Shown one piece after another: positions 46,341-55,675 of a stretch of 64,000 nt of DNA. The notes under the pieces are model-generated. The model searched no databases. It saw only the letters and a program-made list of their open reading frames with translations, and was not told the DNA's origin. Source of the stretch: Ignatzschineria larvae DSM 13226 (lineage in GTDB: Bacteria; Pseudomonadota; Gammaproteobacteria; Cardiobacteriales; Wohlfahrtiimonadaceae); contig NZ_CP150637.1 of NCBI RefSeq assembly GCF_038500265.1, positions 521,501 to 585,500 of the forward strand, read 5' to 3'. The first letter of the stretch is position 1; the number at the start of each line of letters is the position of its first letter. The translations under genes and the position numbers were made by a program.

Positions 46341-47315
46341 CTACTTACCATTCTTCGCTTTCACAATATCCGCCATAATTGCAAGTGCAATCTCTGCCGG
46401 CGTTTTACTACCAATGGAGAGCCCAATGGGTGCATGGATGCGTGAGAGTTCCTGATCGGTGAAATTACTACACGCTTTTAATCGCTCAAGACGGTTAGCG
46501 CTATTGCGTTTAGAGCCCATTGCGCCGATATAGAAAGCTGGCGTTTCTAAGGCTGCTAACATCGTTAAATCATCAATTCTAGGGTCATGCGTTAATGAAA
46601 TAATCGCAGTTTGTGCAGAGATACTATTATTTTCTATATATTGTGCCGGGAATGTCTTTAAGAAGGTAATTCTCTCATAGATTGGTAAACTTTTGAGTTG
46701 CCGGATCTCCTCTTCTCGATCATCGGCAACAATGACGGCAAATCCTAATTGATCGGCAAATTCCATGCAATAGAGACCTACTGCCGAGATCCCGGCGATA
46801 AAGAGCGTTGTGTAGCTACGAATAGTTAATTCCATATGCGTCCCATGATGCTGAATAAAGGGGAGATTATTCGCTTCTACTGCTGTTGCTAGCGTAGGGT
46901 ATTCTCCTAATGTAACACTCTTTTTCAAAATATCATGGTCTTTGAGTGCCGAAATCATTGTTTTTAAATAGATCATTCTCTCATCGGAGGGCACAATATA
47001 TTCCACCAAGAGATCAATAGTGCCGCCACAAGGAAGGGTTGTAGTGGGCTTAAATTGCTCACTCTGTTCGCCATACACCACCTCTTCACTCTTTTCAGTG
47101 AAAAATCCGGTCTGAATTTTTTCTAGGAAATCTTCTTCAATACAACCGCCAGAGAGTGAGCCATAATATTGTCCATTAGCATCAGCTACAAATAGCGCGC
47201 CGGGTGAACGGGGTGCAGAACCATAAGTATGCAGGACGGTCGCTAACCAAATTGGGCGATCTTGTTGTAACCATTGCAGAGCGGTTTCTAGAACTTGTAG
47301 ATCGAGCATTTTCAT
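46341..47315 (-). CDS. xdhC: XdhC/CoxI family molybdenum cofactor chaperone
   Basis: XdhC proteins bind the molybdenum cofactor, promote its sulfuration and hand it to molybdenum hydroxylases of the xanthine oxidase family. The N-terminal XdhC motif has TYGSAPRSPGALF and SGGCIEEDF, then LPCGGTIDLLVE. The C-terminal Rossmann part has DPRIDDLTMLAAL and YIGAMGSKRNSANR. 324 residues. AGGAG precedes the ATG. It is last in the molybdoenzyme gene run, 71 bp after the MocA-like gene; its client is almost certainly the hydroxylase encoded upstream. Confidence 0.9.
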   Translation of the reverse strand: MKMLDLQVLETALQWLQQDRPIWLATVLHTYGSAPRSPGALFVADANGQYYGSLSGGCIEEDFLEKIQTGFFTEKSEEVVYGEQSEQFKPTTTLPCGGTIDLLVEYIVPSDERMIYLKTMISALKDHDILKKSVTLGEYPTLATAVEANNLPFIQHHGTHMELTIRSYTTLFIAGISAVGLYCMEFADQLGFAVIVADDREEEIRQLKSLPIYERITFLKTFPAQYIENNSISAQTAIISLTHDPRIDDLTMLAALETPAFYIGAMGSKRNSANRLERLKACSNFTDQELSRIHAPIGLSIGSKTPAEIALAIMADIVKAKNGK

Positions 47316-47386
47316 AAAGCATCTCCTAATATTCGTAAAATCTCAAAGATTTTGGCTAATGATAGTTGGGGCAAGCTATAACAATT

Positions 47387-47992
47387 TTAAATCGGGTGAT
47401 ACTGACAAAAATCTTCGTAGGTATCAATATCTTGGATAATTCCAGGATCTTCTAGATATATCTTTTTGAGGGGCTGTTTTTGAACAATTTTCTGCGCTCC
47501 TTGATCTCCACTTAATTGCAGTAATTCAGAAAAATAACATCGCTGAAAGGCAACAGGATGACCGGCAATATCTTGGTAATAGGGGCGAATATTGTGCTTA
47601 GGATATTGTGTTAACGCGGCGATCACTTGTTTAAAGCTATTTGCCTGAATAAAGGGAAGATCTGCTGGTAGAATGAGTACTGCTTCATAGTGTGGATTAT
47701 GTTTTAAGGCAAAGGCTAAACCTTTTGCAATACTTTCTCCTAACCCCTTACTTTGAATGCTGATATGTGGACTTGGCAGAGTATGGGCAATTTCGGCAAT
47801 ATTGGGTTCAAGTTGATTGGTAACAATCAAGATATTTTCAGAAGCGATGACTTGATGCGCATGTTGATAGCTCTCTTCTAATAGCGTTCGAGAATTACGG
47901 TAAGTCATTGTTAATTTATGTCTTGGGGGATGAGGACTGCTTGCTTTGAAGCGCTCACTGGAACCGGCGGCCATTAGTAGTAAGGCTATCAT
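47387..47992 (-). CDS. MocA-like molybdenum cofactor nucleotidyltransferase
   Basis: MobA-like NTP transferase domain. LLMAAGSSERF at the N-terminus is the nucleotide-binding loop, and ILPADLPFIQANSF the Asp-containing metal site. Relatives adjacent to xdhC genes are MocA, which converts the cofactor to its cytosine dinucleotide form for xanthine-oxidase-family enzymes. 201 residues from the ATG at 47992, supported by GGAG 6 bases upstream; longer in-frame starts are not favoured. The CTP specificity is inferred from context, so no symbol is assigned. Confidence 0.85.
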   Translation of the reverse strand: MIALLLMAAGSSERFKASSPHPPRHKLTMTYRNSRTLLEESYQHAHQVIASENILIVTNQLEPNIAEIAHTLPSPHISIQSKGLGESIAKGLAFALKHNPHYEAVLILPADLPFIQANSFKQVIAALTQYPKHNIRPYYQDIAGHPVAFQRCYFSELLQLSGDQGAQKIVQKQPLKKIYLEDPGIIQDIDTYEDFCQYHPI

Positions 47993-48201
47993 GAATATCT
48001 CCATCTTTTTGATAAGCAAAAAGGAAAGAATCTTCATTTATGGACGATTAAGGATCAATCAATGATCGAATAATCTATCATTTCAATTTGGATTCTTTCC
48101 TTGTGTATTAAATCTTCCTTACCATCCTTATCTTCTTGCTCTTCTGCTCTTGATATGAAAGATAAAGAGAGCAAAGAGAAAGAGAGCGCTTTTCAGGTGA
48201 A

Positions 48202-49449
48202 TTAACGTAACGCTTTCACCTCATGACTTGTGACATCGCCGGGAAGATCCGCATAAGTGGTTCGTAGATAATTGACTAATGTGGCAATCTCTTCGTCTGT
48301 TAGCTCATTTTTAAAAGCGGGCATAGATTGGAAACGCTCATAGTTCGGAAATGTTTGCCAAGGAAGTCCTTCTAAAATAGCGGTAATCAGATTATGACTA
48401 TCAGGATTGTTGATCGTGCTGTTGCCGATCATTGAAACTGCGACATTAGGTTTTCCTAAGCCATCATCATTATGGCAACCGGCACACATGTTGAGATAGA
48501 GATCTCGACCGGGTGCTCCTGCTGCGACCTCTTTGGTAGCGATCTCTCTAGGCGCAAGCGGTTTGTCGCCCATAAGATAGGTGGCAATAGCATCGATATC
48601 ACTTTCAGAGAGATATTGCGTGCTATTTTTAATGACTAAATACATATCACTAAAAGCAGAGCCTTGTGGCGCAATACCTTCTTTGAAATAGGTTTTTAGA
48701 TCCGCTTTGGTCCAACCCCGTTCAGCAAGACCTTTAGGGGTAATATTAGGCGCTTGGAAACTGCCAAGAATACCGCCTTGGAGTAGTTTATCGCGCTCTA
48801 ATTCCCCTAACTCTCCCATTGGAGAATGACACATAGCGCAGTGCCCTAAGGTATCTACAATATATTTACCTCGCTTCCATGCCTCTGAATCCCCTTCAGA
48901 GATCGCTGGTAAAGGGGTTTTATCGAGGAATAGTAGATTCCAACCCATTAGCATCATGCGCTGATTAAAGGGAAATCCGAGTTCATTCTCAGGAATCGCA
49001 ACATCAATCGCCGGAATCGACATGAGATAAGCGTAGAGTGCATCAGAATCTTCTCTAGTGATATTAGTAAAATAAGTATAGGGCATCGCCGGATAGAGAT
49101 TACGATTGGGCGGTGCAACTCCATCGGTCATTGCCCGGTAGAAATCATCACTTGTCCAACGACCAATACCATAATCAGCAGAGGGGGTTAAGTTGCTACT
49201 ATATAATAGACCAAAAGGGGTATCCATCGCATAACCGCCGGCAAGCATAGCGCCATTTTCAGCAGTATGACAAGAAGCACAATCCCCCAGTTTTGCTAAA
49301 TACTCACCACGTTGGATCTGCTCTTTAGAGGCTTGGTTTGTTTGAAGCGGTGTATCGGGTGTTCTGCGCTCTTCCCAGGAGAAAAAGGCAATAACGGCCA
49401 CCATAATGATAATGACCACATAGATAATGTAACGAAATTTTATTTTCAT
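48202..49449 (-). CDS. Membrane-anchored triheme cytochrome c
   Basis: 415 residues. A single N-terminal TM helix (about 5-23) anchors it with the rest in the periplasm. Three CXXCH haem sites are seen: CASCH, CAMCH and CAGCH. This is the cytochrome subunit type of membrane-bound alcohol and aldehyde dehydrogenases and of NicB-like hydroxylases. It starts 5 bp after the 2Fe-2S subunit gene. It should take electrons from the molybdenum hydroxylase and pass them to the quinone pool or a terminal oxidase. The C-terminal domain (about 320-405) is a classical class I cytochrome c. Confidence 0.92.
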   Translation of the reverse strand: MKIKFRYIIYVVIIIMVAVIAFFSWEERRTPDTPLQTNQASKEQIQRGEYLAKLGDCASCHTAENGAMLAGGYAMDTPFGLLYSSNLTPSADYGIGRWTSDDFYRAMTDGVAPPNRNLYPAMPYTYFTNITREDSDALYAYLMSIPAIDVAIPENELGFPFNQRMMLMGWNLLFLDKTPLPAISEGDSEAWKRGKYIVDTLGHCAMCHSPMGELGELERDKLLQGGILGSFQAPNITPKGLAERGWTKADLKTYFKEGIAPQGSAFSDMYLVIKNSTQYLSESDIDAIATYLMGDKPLAPREIATKEVAAGAPGRDLYLNMCAGCHNDDGLGKPNVAVSMIGNSTINNPDSHNLITAILEGLPWQTFPNYERFQSMPAFKNELTDEEIATLVNYLRTTYADLPGDVTSHEVKALR

Positions 49450-49454
49450 AAGGC

Positions 49455-50012
49455 CTATCCTTTAATTAATCCCGGGGTAGCGAGTACTAAATCTCTGACT
49501 GCTTCATAGTAGCGAACATAACCGGTACAGCGACAGATATGATCATTAAGGGCTGTTTCAATAGCCCCTTCTAAATCGGCTCTTGGAATCAGGTTTTTGG
49601 CTAACTGTTCCATAAATATCGTCGTAGCATTGACAAATCCGGGAGTGCAATAGCCGCATTGAAAGCTAAAATGATCCATAAAGGCTTTCTGAACAGGCGA
49701 AGGAATCACTTCACCTGACTTATCTTTATGGGCAATTCCTTCAATGGTGCGAACTGTTTTACCGTTAAAGAAGTGAGCGCCGGTAATACAGGTACGCATC
49801 TCTTCACTAGTACCATCAGGGTGATCGACAATAATGACACAAGCGTGGCAAATGCCTTGGCCGCATCCCATTCTTGATCCCGTTAAATTGAGATATTCAT
49901 GCAGGAAATCGAGCATTACAATGCCTTCCGGAACCTCGATTGGGCCGACTTTTTCGCCATTAATGGTTAATGTTATTGGTTTAAAAACCATTGTGCTTTG
50001 TGTATCTGTCAT
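49455..50012 (-). CDS. Molybdenum hydroxylase 2Fe-2S subunit (IorA type)
   Basis: Small electron-transfer subunit of the xanthine oxidase family. The plant-type cluster ligands are Cys50, Cys55, Cys58 and Cys75. The second cluster is bound by Cys119 and Cys122 (FQCGYCTPGF) and Cys160 and Cys162 (HICRCTGY). 185 residues, slightly longer than isoquinoline 1-oxidoreductase alpha. Its ATG overlaps the stop of the large-subunit gene by 4 bp (ATGA), implying translational coupling. It has no signal peptide of its own, so it is probably exported bound to the Tat-signal large subunit. Confidence 0.93.
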   Translation of the reverse strand: MTDTQSTMVFKPITLTINGEKVGPIEVPEGIVMLDFLHEYLNLTGSRMGCGQGICHACVIIVDHPDGTSEEMRTCITGAHFFNGKTVRTIEGIAHKDKSGEVIPSPVQKAFMDHFSFQCGYCTPGFVNATTIFMEQLAKNLIPRADLEGAIETALNDHICRCTGYVRYYEAVRDLVLATPGLIKG

Positions 50013-52804
50013 TTGAGAATCTCCAAAATATCTTGCGGTAATATGGGGTGTTTATTGAAGTAGTGACCGGTGCCGGCAGCGATTGCATTGGTAATTGCGG
50101 ATACAACCGGTATCATTGGTACTTCAGCCATGCCTTTGGGGGGATCAGTCTCAGAGAGCGGTGGTAAAACTGCGCGCGTCTGTTTCCAAACGGCCACATC
50201 ACTCGCAAGCGGTAGGCGATAGCGGTTAAAGTTCCAGGTGCCATTGCCGGGGCCATCTTCGTAAAGTGGGAGATACTCGTGCAACGCATGACCAATACCC
50301 ATAGCAACACCGCCTTCAATCTGTCCGGAAACCAGTTGAGGAACAATCATATTGCCACATTCAACGACGGTATGATGATCAAGTAGATCAACAACGCCAC
50401 TCGCTCGATCAATGGCTACTTCTACAGATGTTGCCACCGCAGTGTAGTAGGTAACGCCGGCATTATTGCGACGTGTTTTCGGATAGAAAACAGAGACGCG
50501 GGGGGCCACTTTATACTCCTCTTGATTTCCCCAACGAAGGGAAAGGCCATCGAGCGCATAGCGAGTTGGAGCGACTTGATCATCAATGGCAAAATCAGCA
50601 TGTGCCCATTGCCAACGGTTAAAGCCATGGCCTACAACTGCTGTTAAGCCATTTTGTTCATAGATTCGTTTTGCAATACGTTCTAAAGGTAGCGGTTCTA
50701 AACCATCTGCTGTTAAACCTTTAGCCGTCCATCTTGCATCTTCTTTACGAATCGTTAAAGGTGCCGCTTGCCCACCACCGATCCCTTCAGACCAAATCGA
50801 CATTGCCGCCGGCCAAATACCATAATCAAAGAGTACTCGTGCCGATTCTGAAGTGACGTGAGAGAAGAAGTAAGCAGAGTTACTCGCACTTGAAGGGGAA
50901 GAGAGGAAAGGTGTCCAGAGTGGATCTTTCTCTAATTGATCCTGTTCTTCTTGAGTAATGGTTTCAGGACTAATGGTCATATAGAGCGGCAAGAGTGGCC
51001 ATTCTGTAGTGCCATAAGTCGATTGGTCGGCAGGCTTTCCAAGATATTTTGCCAATAGTACTGATTGTGAAGTGGACATGCCGGTGCCGATCTCAATACC
51101 ACTATGCCATAGGCGAAGATCGCCATTGCGACCAAGTTCAATTCTGGCAAAAGAGGCTTCTTGTCCGGTGCCGTAATCTTTCTGAACACAAGAGATCCCC
51201 GTTGCGAAAATTTTTCCGGGATGTGCTTTCTCATATTCTGCTTTTCGTTTTTCTCGATCCTTCCAGATCGCTTGTTCAGCGCAAGCTGTTAATACCTCTT
51301 CACCCCGCATCATCCCGCCAGGAATAGCACCTTGAGTATTTTTCATACCGGATTTCATAAGATTATTGAGACGAAATTCAACAGGGTCGATATTTAATAG
51401 TTTTGCCGCTTCATCCATCAATGTATCCATCGCCGGCATTGCTTGCAATGTTCCATAGCCACGTGCAGAACCTGCATCGACCGCGCGAGAGGCGATACCT
51501 ACGGCTGCAAGGTCACTCTTAGGAATATAGTAGATTCCTTGGACTCCCGTTGCGCCTACGGCCATAACACCGGGCGTAAAATTACAACGCCCACCACCAT
51601 TACCGATAAACTTTCCGGTAAAAGCTTCAATTTTGTGGGTCTTTTTGTTCACAGCCATTTTGAAATGCATATCAAAGGCATGACGCTTAAGCGCTGATTG
51701 GAACTGCTCATAACGGTCATTCGCAAGTCTTACAGGGCGACCATCGCCATAAAGAGTCGCCATTGCGCCATAAATAGGTTCAGGTGCATGGTCTTTTGAG
51801 CCATATCCCACTGTAAAGCAAGGGTGTAAGAAGAGCTTTTTCATCTTAAATTGAGAGCGATTAATCATCTCTAGGAGTGAATTCATCACTTCAAAAGGCG
51901 ATTGCGCAGCCATCACAAGATGTAACGCTTCATTATCTGCATCATACCAACCATTCGAGTTATTCGGCTCCATTGCACAAGTATCGATAGACTGAGAGTA
52001 GAACATACGATCTAACACTAACCAATCTTCTGGCGGATTTTCTAATTCTTTCGCTATTTGGTCGGCATAATACATACCTTCCTCATCGAGCTTCCCACCT
52101 TCTCGACCTTCCGGCCAAACAGGAAGGTGTTTTTTGAATGAAGTAGGGGAGATTGAAATATCTTTAAGGCTAGAATAGGTATCAGGTTCAAAGGGATTAT
52201 CCGCCCCCACGCGGACACCGCGATAGGTTCCCCAAGGATTGCGCTCTACATATCCGGTATATTCGCCCCATTTGATAATATTATTCTTAAATTTAAGGGC
52301 ATTTTTGGCAAAACGGAAACGATTAAAATCATGATAAATCAAGAGAGCGACTGCTTGCCCTAAATATTGCGGGGTTTTACCTTCCGGCAATAACATATCA
52401 TCGCCGAAGAAAGCAGGGAACGAGATGCCATCACGCTCCAGATCAGCGGCAGTGACGATTTTATCAGGCATTAAACCATTCTCAAGTAGCGAGAGATCAA
52501 AACCTTGATAGATCTTATCGGCTTCTGTGACTCGAAGCAGCATGGCGTGCGACTGATTTTGTGGCCAATGAGGCATATCTTTGGCACGGATATCCATTGA
52601 AAAGACTTTTTCCCCTTGGACTTTAGCGAGCGCGTCCGTGCGGCACTCTACGCGATGAGTCTTAGGATTCCATTCTGGTATTTGGAGAATGTTTTCTTCA
52701 AAAAGAGCAGCAAATGCGGGGCTAAAAGGTTGAGCAACATATACAGAGACTCCGCCTATTACTACAGTTTTTAAGAAATGTCTTCGGGAGATTTCAGCTT
52801 TCAA
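50009..52804 (-). CDS. Molybdenum hydroxylase large subunit with Tat signal (IorB type)
   Basis: 931 residues of the aldehyde oxidase/xanthine dehydrogenase molybdopterin-binding class, IorB-like. The N-terminal SRRHFLKTVVIGGVSV is a twin-arginine signal, placing the enzyme in the periplasm. Cofactor and active-site features include GSARGYGTLQAMPAMDTLMDE, EGGVAMGIGHALHEYLPLY and the catalytic-type glutamate at about residue 894 in KGMAEVPMIP. The operon has no FAD subunit; electrons should go through the 2Fe-2S subunit to the triheme cytochrome. The substrate (aldehyde, N-heterocycle or other) cannot be told from sequence. Confidence 0.92.
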   Translation of the reverse strand: MKAEISRRHFLKTVVIGGVSVYVAQPFSPAFAALFEENILQIPEWNPKTHRVECRTDALAKVQGEKVFSMDIRAKDMPHWPQNQSHAMLLRVTEADKIYQGFDLSLLENGLMPDKIVTAADLERDGISFPAFFGDDMLLPEGKTPQYLGQAVALLIYHDFNRFRFAKNALKFKNNIIKWGEYTGYVERNPWGTYRGVRVGADNPFEPDTYSSLKDISISPTSFKKHLPVWPEGREGGKLDEEGMYYADQIAKELENPPEDWLVLDRMFYSQSIDTCAMEPNNSNGWYDADNEALHLVMAAQSPFEVMNSLLEMINRSQFKMKKLFLHPCFTVGYGSKDHAPEPIYGAMATLYGDGRPVRLANDRYEQFQSALKRHAFDMHFKMAVNKKTHKIEAFTGKFIGNGGGRCNFTPGVMAVGATGVQGIYYIPKSDLAAVGIASRAVDAGSARGYGTLQAMPAMDTLMDEAAKLLNIDPVEFRLNNLMKSGMKNTQGAIPGGMMRGEEVLTACAEQAIWKDREKRKAEYEKAHPGKIFATGISCVQKDYGTGQEASFARIELGRNGDLRLWHSGIEIGTGMSTSQSVLLAKYLGKPADQSTYGTTEWPLLPLYMTISPETITQEEQDQLEKDPLWTPFLSSPSSASNSAYFFSHVTSESARVLFDYGIWPAAMSIWSEGIGGGQAAPLTIRKEDARWTAKGLTADGLEPLPLERIAKRIYEQNGLTAVVGHGFNRWQWAHADFAIDDQVAPTRYALDGLSLRWGNQEEYKVAPRVSVFYPKTRRNNAGVTYYTAVATSVEVAIDRASGVVDLLDHHTVVECGNMIVPQLVSGQIEGGVAMGIGHALHEYLPLYEDGPGNGTWNFNRYRLPLASDVAVWKQTRAVLPPLSETDPPKGMAEVPMIPVVSAITNAIAAGTGHYFNKHPILPQDILEILK

Positions 52805-53020
52805 AGTAAGTTAACCTCTTTGTTAAAAAATTGATATTATTTTACAATTATACCTGTAATAAACATTTTTTTTCAAAATGTTGACAGAATGTAATATTAT
52901 TCCATGGCTTTGATATGCTTCTTATAAGCGGTCTGCTATTGCGGGATACTAGATGTTATATTTACTTTTATCCCCATTTTTACTATATACAATTGAAATG
53001 CTTCTTTAAAGGATTGTCCG

Positions 53021-54169
53021 ATGTCTAATCTCTTATTTACAAAGTATGAATATGGCCTAGGTTTAATAGCGGTCTGCTTTGCTATATTAATACTCTTTGA
53101 ATTTTTTGCTAGAAAACAGAAGCTCGGTATACGGGCGATTATTATTCATCTTGTACTCACCGGAATTCTCTGTGCGATTGTGAGCCTTACAGCGGAATAT
53201 TTGCAGATGGCAATTAAAGACTTTAAGGTGAAGTTTATCTCGGCACAAACAATCTATTTTGTACAGATTTTATTGATTACGCTCATCATTATGCGCACGA
53301 TCTTCTTCTTACTTAATAGGTTGGAAGCAAGGCAGGTAGCAAAAGGAGCTGATCGAACTTCGGCAAGAATTATTACACGCGTCTTTAAGATCCTCATCTT
53401 CTTTGTCATTCTTCTGCTCTTTGGGGAGCGTTTTGGAATGAGTCTTTCGGGGTTGTTGACTTTCGGAGGTATTGGCGGTATTGCGATCGGGATGGCGAGT
53501 AAAGATATTTTAAGCAATTTCTTTTCTGGCGTAATGCTCTATTTTGATCGTCCTTTTAACATTGGTGATTGGGTCAGTTCTCCAGATCGGCAAATAGAGG
53601 GAACGGTCGTTGAAATTGGTTGGAGGATTACGAAGATTATGACTTTTGATCATCGTCCGCTCTATATTCCTAATGCAGTATTTTCGACGATTAGCGTAGA
53701 AAATCCAGGGAGAATGACGAATCGTAGAATCAAAACAGAGCTCGGTTTACGTTATCAAGATGCCGATAAAATTGGCATTATTACTAGTGAGATCAGAACA
53801 ATGCTGCAAAACCATCCAAAGATTGATACCAAACAGACCCTCTTAGTCTATTTCAATGAGTTCGCAGATTCCTCTTTAAACATCATGATTTACTGTTTTA
53901 CCAAAACCGTGAAGTGGGCTGAGTGGCTTGAATATCAACAAGATGTCTACTTAAAGATGATTGAGATCGTTCATCAACATGGCGCTGATTTTGCCTTCCC
54001 GTCACAGACGGTTTATCTTGATAATGATGAGGCGCCCGTAAAACTCGATATCTCTCTTGTAAATAGTGATAAAGGTGCAGATATGGCTTCTCAGTTAGCG
54101 GCAGCCGCAGGGAAAGCTGAAAGTGAAACAGTGGTAAAAGACCGTGTAGATCAGAGTCAATCATCATAA
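53021..54169 (+). CDS. MscS family mechanosensitive channel
   Basis: Inner-membrane channel opening under membrane tension to release solutes on hypo-osmotic shock. 382 residues. Four or five N-terminal TM helices, then the pore helix and beta-domain: [23 protein letters not shown] is the Gly/Ala-rich TM3, followed by [11 protein letters not shown] and [22 protein letters not shown]. The C-terminal tail is soluble, ending in an acidic low-complexity stretch. AAAGGA precedes ATG 53021. It diverges from the molybdoenzyme operon. The exact subfamily (MscS, YbdG-like or other) was not resolved. Confidence 0.9.
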   Translation: MSNLLFTKYEYGLGLIAVCFAILILFEFFARKQKLGIRAIIIHLVLTGILCAIVSLTAEYLQMAIKDFKVKFISAQTIYFVQILLITLIIMRTIFFLLNRLEARQVAKGADRTSARIITRVFKILIFFVILLLFGERFGMSLSGLLTFGGIGGIAIGMASKDILSNFFSGVMLYFDRPFNIGDWVSSPDRQIEGTVVEIGWRITKIMTFDHRPLYIPNAVFSTISVENPGRMTNRRIKTELGLRYQDADKIGIITSEIRTMLQNHPKIDTKQTLLVYFNEFADSSLNIMIYCFTKTVKWAEWLEYQQDVYLKMIEIVHQHGADFAFPSQTVYLDNDEAPVKLDISLVNSDKGADMASQLAAAAGKAESETVVKDRVDQSQSS

Positions 54170-54288
54170 TTTAATGCACAACAATATATAAACAATGCAT
54201 ATAAATAATGCCGTTATTCTAAATATATGCGAATGTAATATGTTTGTTGTAATGCATTTGTGAGTGCAATTTTAGTGCTACGAATGAT

Positions 54289-54318
54289 AAAAAAGAGGCT
54301 CTTTGAAGCCTCCTTTTT
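54289..54318. terminator. Bidirectional terminator between mscS-like gene and hutC
   Basis: AAAAAGAGGCT/AGCCTCCTTTTT stem with a CTTTGA loop. Confidence 0.88.
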
Positions 54319-54354
54319 ATGCCTGTCTTTGCAGGATACTGATCAGAGAAAAAT

Positions 54355-55059
54355 CTACTCATAATCACGACTAAAGAAGTATTTATAACGAATCCCTGGC
54401 GCGATAAAACTCGAAAGACTAATAATATTATGCTTATCCCAAGTGCGGCGAGTGATGTAGAGGCAAGGTTCCCCTTCGGCAATATCTAGGAGACTGGCAT
54501 TTTTTTCTGTGCAAGCAACCGCTTCAATCGTCTGTTCCATACGACTTAAGCCATGTTTTTCCAAGAGATAGCCTGTTGGTGTTATTGTGGTAAAGTCTTG
54601 TTGAATAAAATCAGGGACAAAAACGGGATTAATATAACGATTTTCTAACATTAAAGAGCGTTCATTCTCATAGTGGATTAACTGGCAATAATAGACATTT
54701 GCACCTGTGTGAATCCCTAATCCTAATGCAATTTTTTCATCGGCGGGTAATGAGCGAAGTGCTAAAACCTTTGCGCTATAGCGATTACCTCGAGCGATCA
54801 CTTCTTTTTGAATATCGCCGATATTGGTAGGGGATGTCGCTGATTTTTGCCCCGTGACAAAGGTGCCTTTACCGGGGGTTCTTGTGAGCACATTTTGCGC
54901 AGTCAAATCTTGGATGGCACGATTGACTGTCATCCGGCTAACACTGAACTTCTCTGCAAGTTCCAATTCTGTAGGAATTTGTGAACCAGTTGGAAATTCA
55001 CCTGCCGTAATATTGTTGAGTATATAGTTTTTGATACTTTTAAATTTAGGAATCGCCAT
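54355..55059 (-). CDS. hutC: Histidine utilisation repressor HutC
   Basis: GntR-family regulator of the HutC subfamily. It represses hut genes and is released by urocanate in studied bacteria. The N-terminal winged helix (about residues 5-70) has QIPTELELAEKFSVSRMTVNRAIQDL. The C-terminal UTRA effector domain covers about 90-230, with ENRYINPVFVPDF and EGEPCLYITRRTW. 234 residues. It is transcribed divergently from hutU. The octamer AAATGTCT occurs 68 bp upstream of its start and twice more in the shared region, consistent with autoregulation. Confidence 0.93.
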   Translation of the reverse strand: MAIPKFKSIKNYILNNITAGEFPTGSQIPTELELAEKFSVSRMTVNRAIQDLTAQNVLTRTPGKGTFVTGQKSATSPTNIGDIQKEVIARGNRYSAKVLALRSLPADEKIALGLGIHTGANVYYCQLIHYENERSLMLENRYINPVFVPDFIQQDFTTITPTGYLLEKHGLSRMEQTIEAVACTEKNASLLDIAEGEPCLYITRRTWDKHNIISLSSFIAPGIRYKYFFSRDYE

Positions 55060-55675
55060 CGTTTTAATATCTATCTGCGCTAAGAATTGATGAATTAAAA
55101 ATGAATATCAGTAGAAACAGTTATGTGAAATGTCTGTTCAATGTAGATAATTTTATATAACTTTGTCTAACTTTTTTATCCTATTTTCACGAAATAATTA
55201 TTCTATCATAGTAATACAGTAGACTGAAAATAAAGTATTTAAAAGTATTCAATCAGACATTTTTAATATGTGTTCCACTTGAGTAGCACTAGTATTTTCA
55301 ATGGTTTGCAGTGTTTTTTAAAGAAAAAGTAAAAAAAATCTTGCGGGAATTTTGAAACCGTGATTAATTAAATATCGTCGATACAGAAATGTCTATACAT
55401 TTACTGATATAGAAACAGGAGGAATGGAATTAAAGGTTCAATTTTAAAAGTGAAACAATCATTATAAATCCTTTTAGAACCATTCAAATTTTTACTGAAA
55501 GTAAGATGAAGCATAGCGTTAAAAACAGATTGATAGTGAGCGAGTGGCTCGTGAATCATCAGGTTTTTGAGTGATAACTCGCAGGCTTACTTTTACCAAA
55601 GGGATCACACCAAAGAGATCCACTTAGATCATTTGACAAAATTAACAATAATTAGAACTAGAGGAGCATTTCATC
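55060..55675. other. 616-bp divergent hutC-hutU control region
   Basis: No gene. It holds three AAATGTCT octamers: plus strand at 55128-55135, minus strand at 55255-55262 and plus strand at 55387-55394, the last inside the palindrome noted separately. The hutU leader can form small hairpins, such as GAGCGAGTGGCTC at 55538-55550 and GCGAGT/ACTCGC at 55540-55545 and 55577-55582. The interval is long for a repressor-controlled promoter. Confidence 0.5.
55387..55402. promoter_or_regulatory. Candidate HutC operator
   Basis: AAATGTCTATACATTT has perfect 6-bp arms (AAATGT/ACATTT). Its core GTCTATAC fits the HutC-subfamily operator pattern GT-N-TA-N-AC reported for GntR regulators. It lies 274 bp upstream of hutU and faces hutC on the other side. 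Confidence 0.6.
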
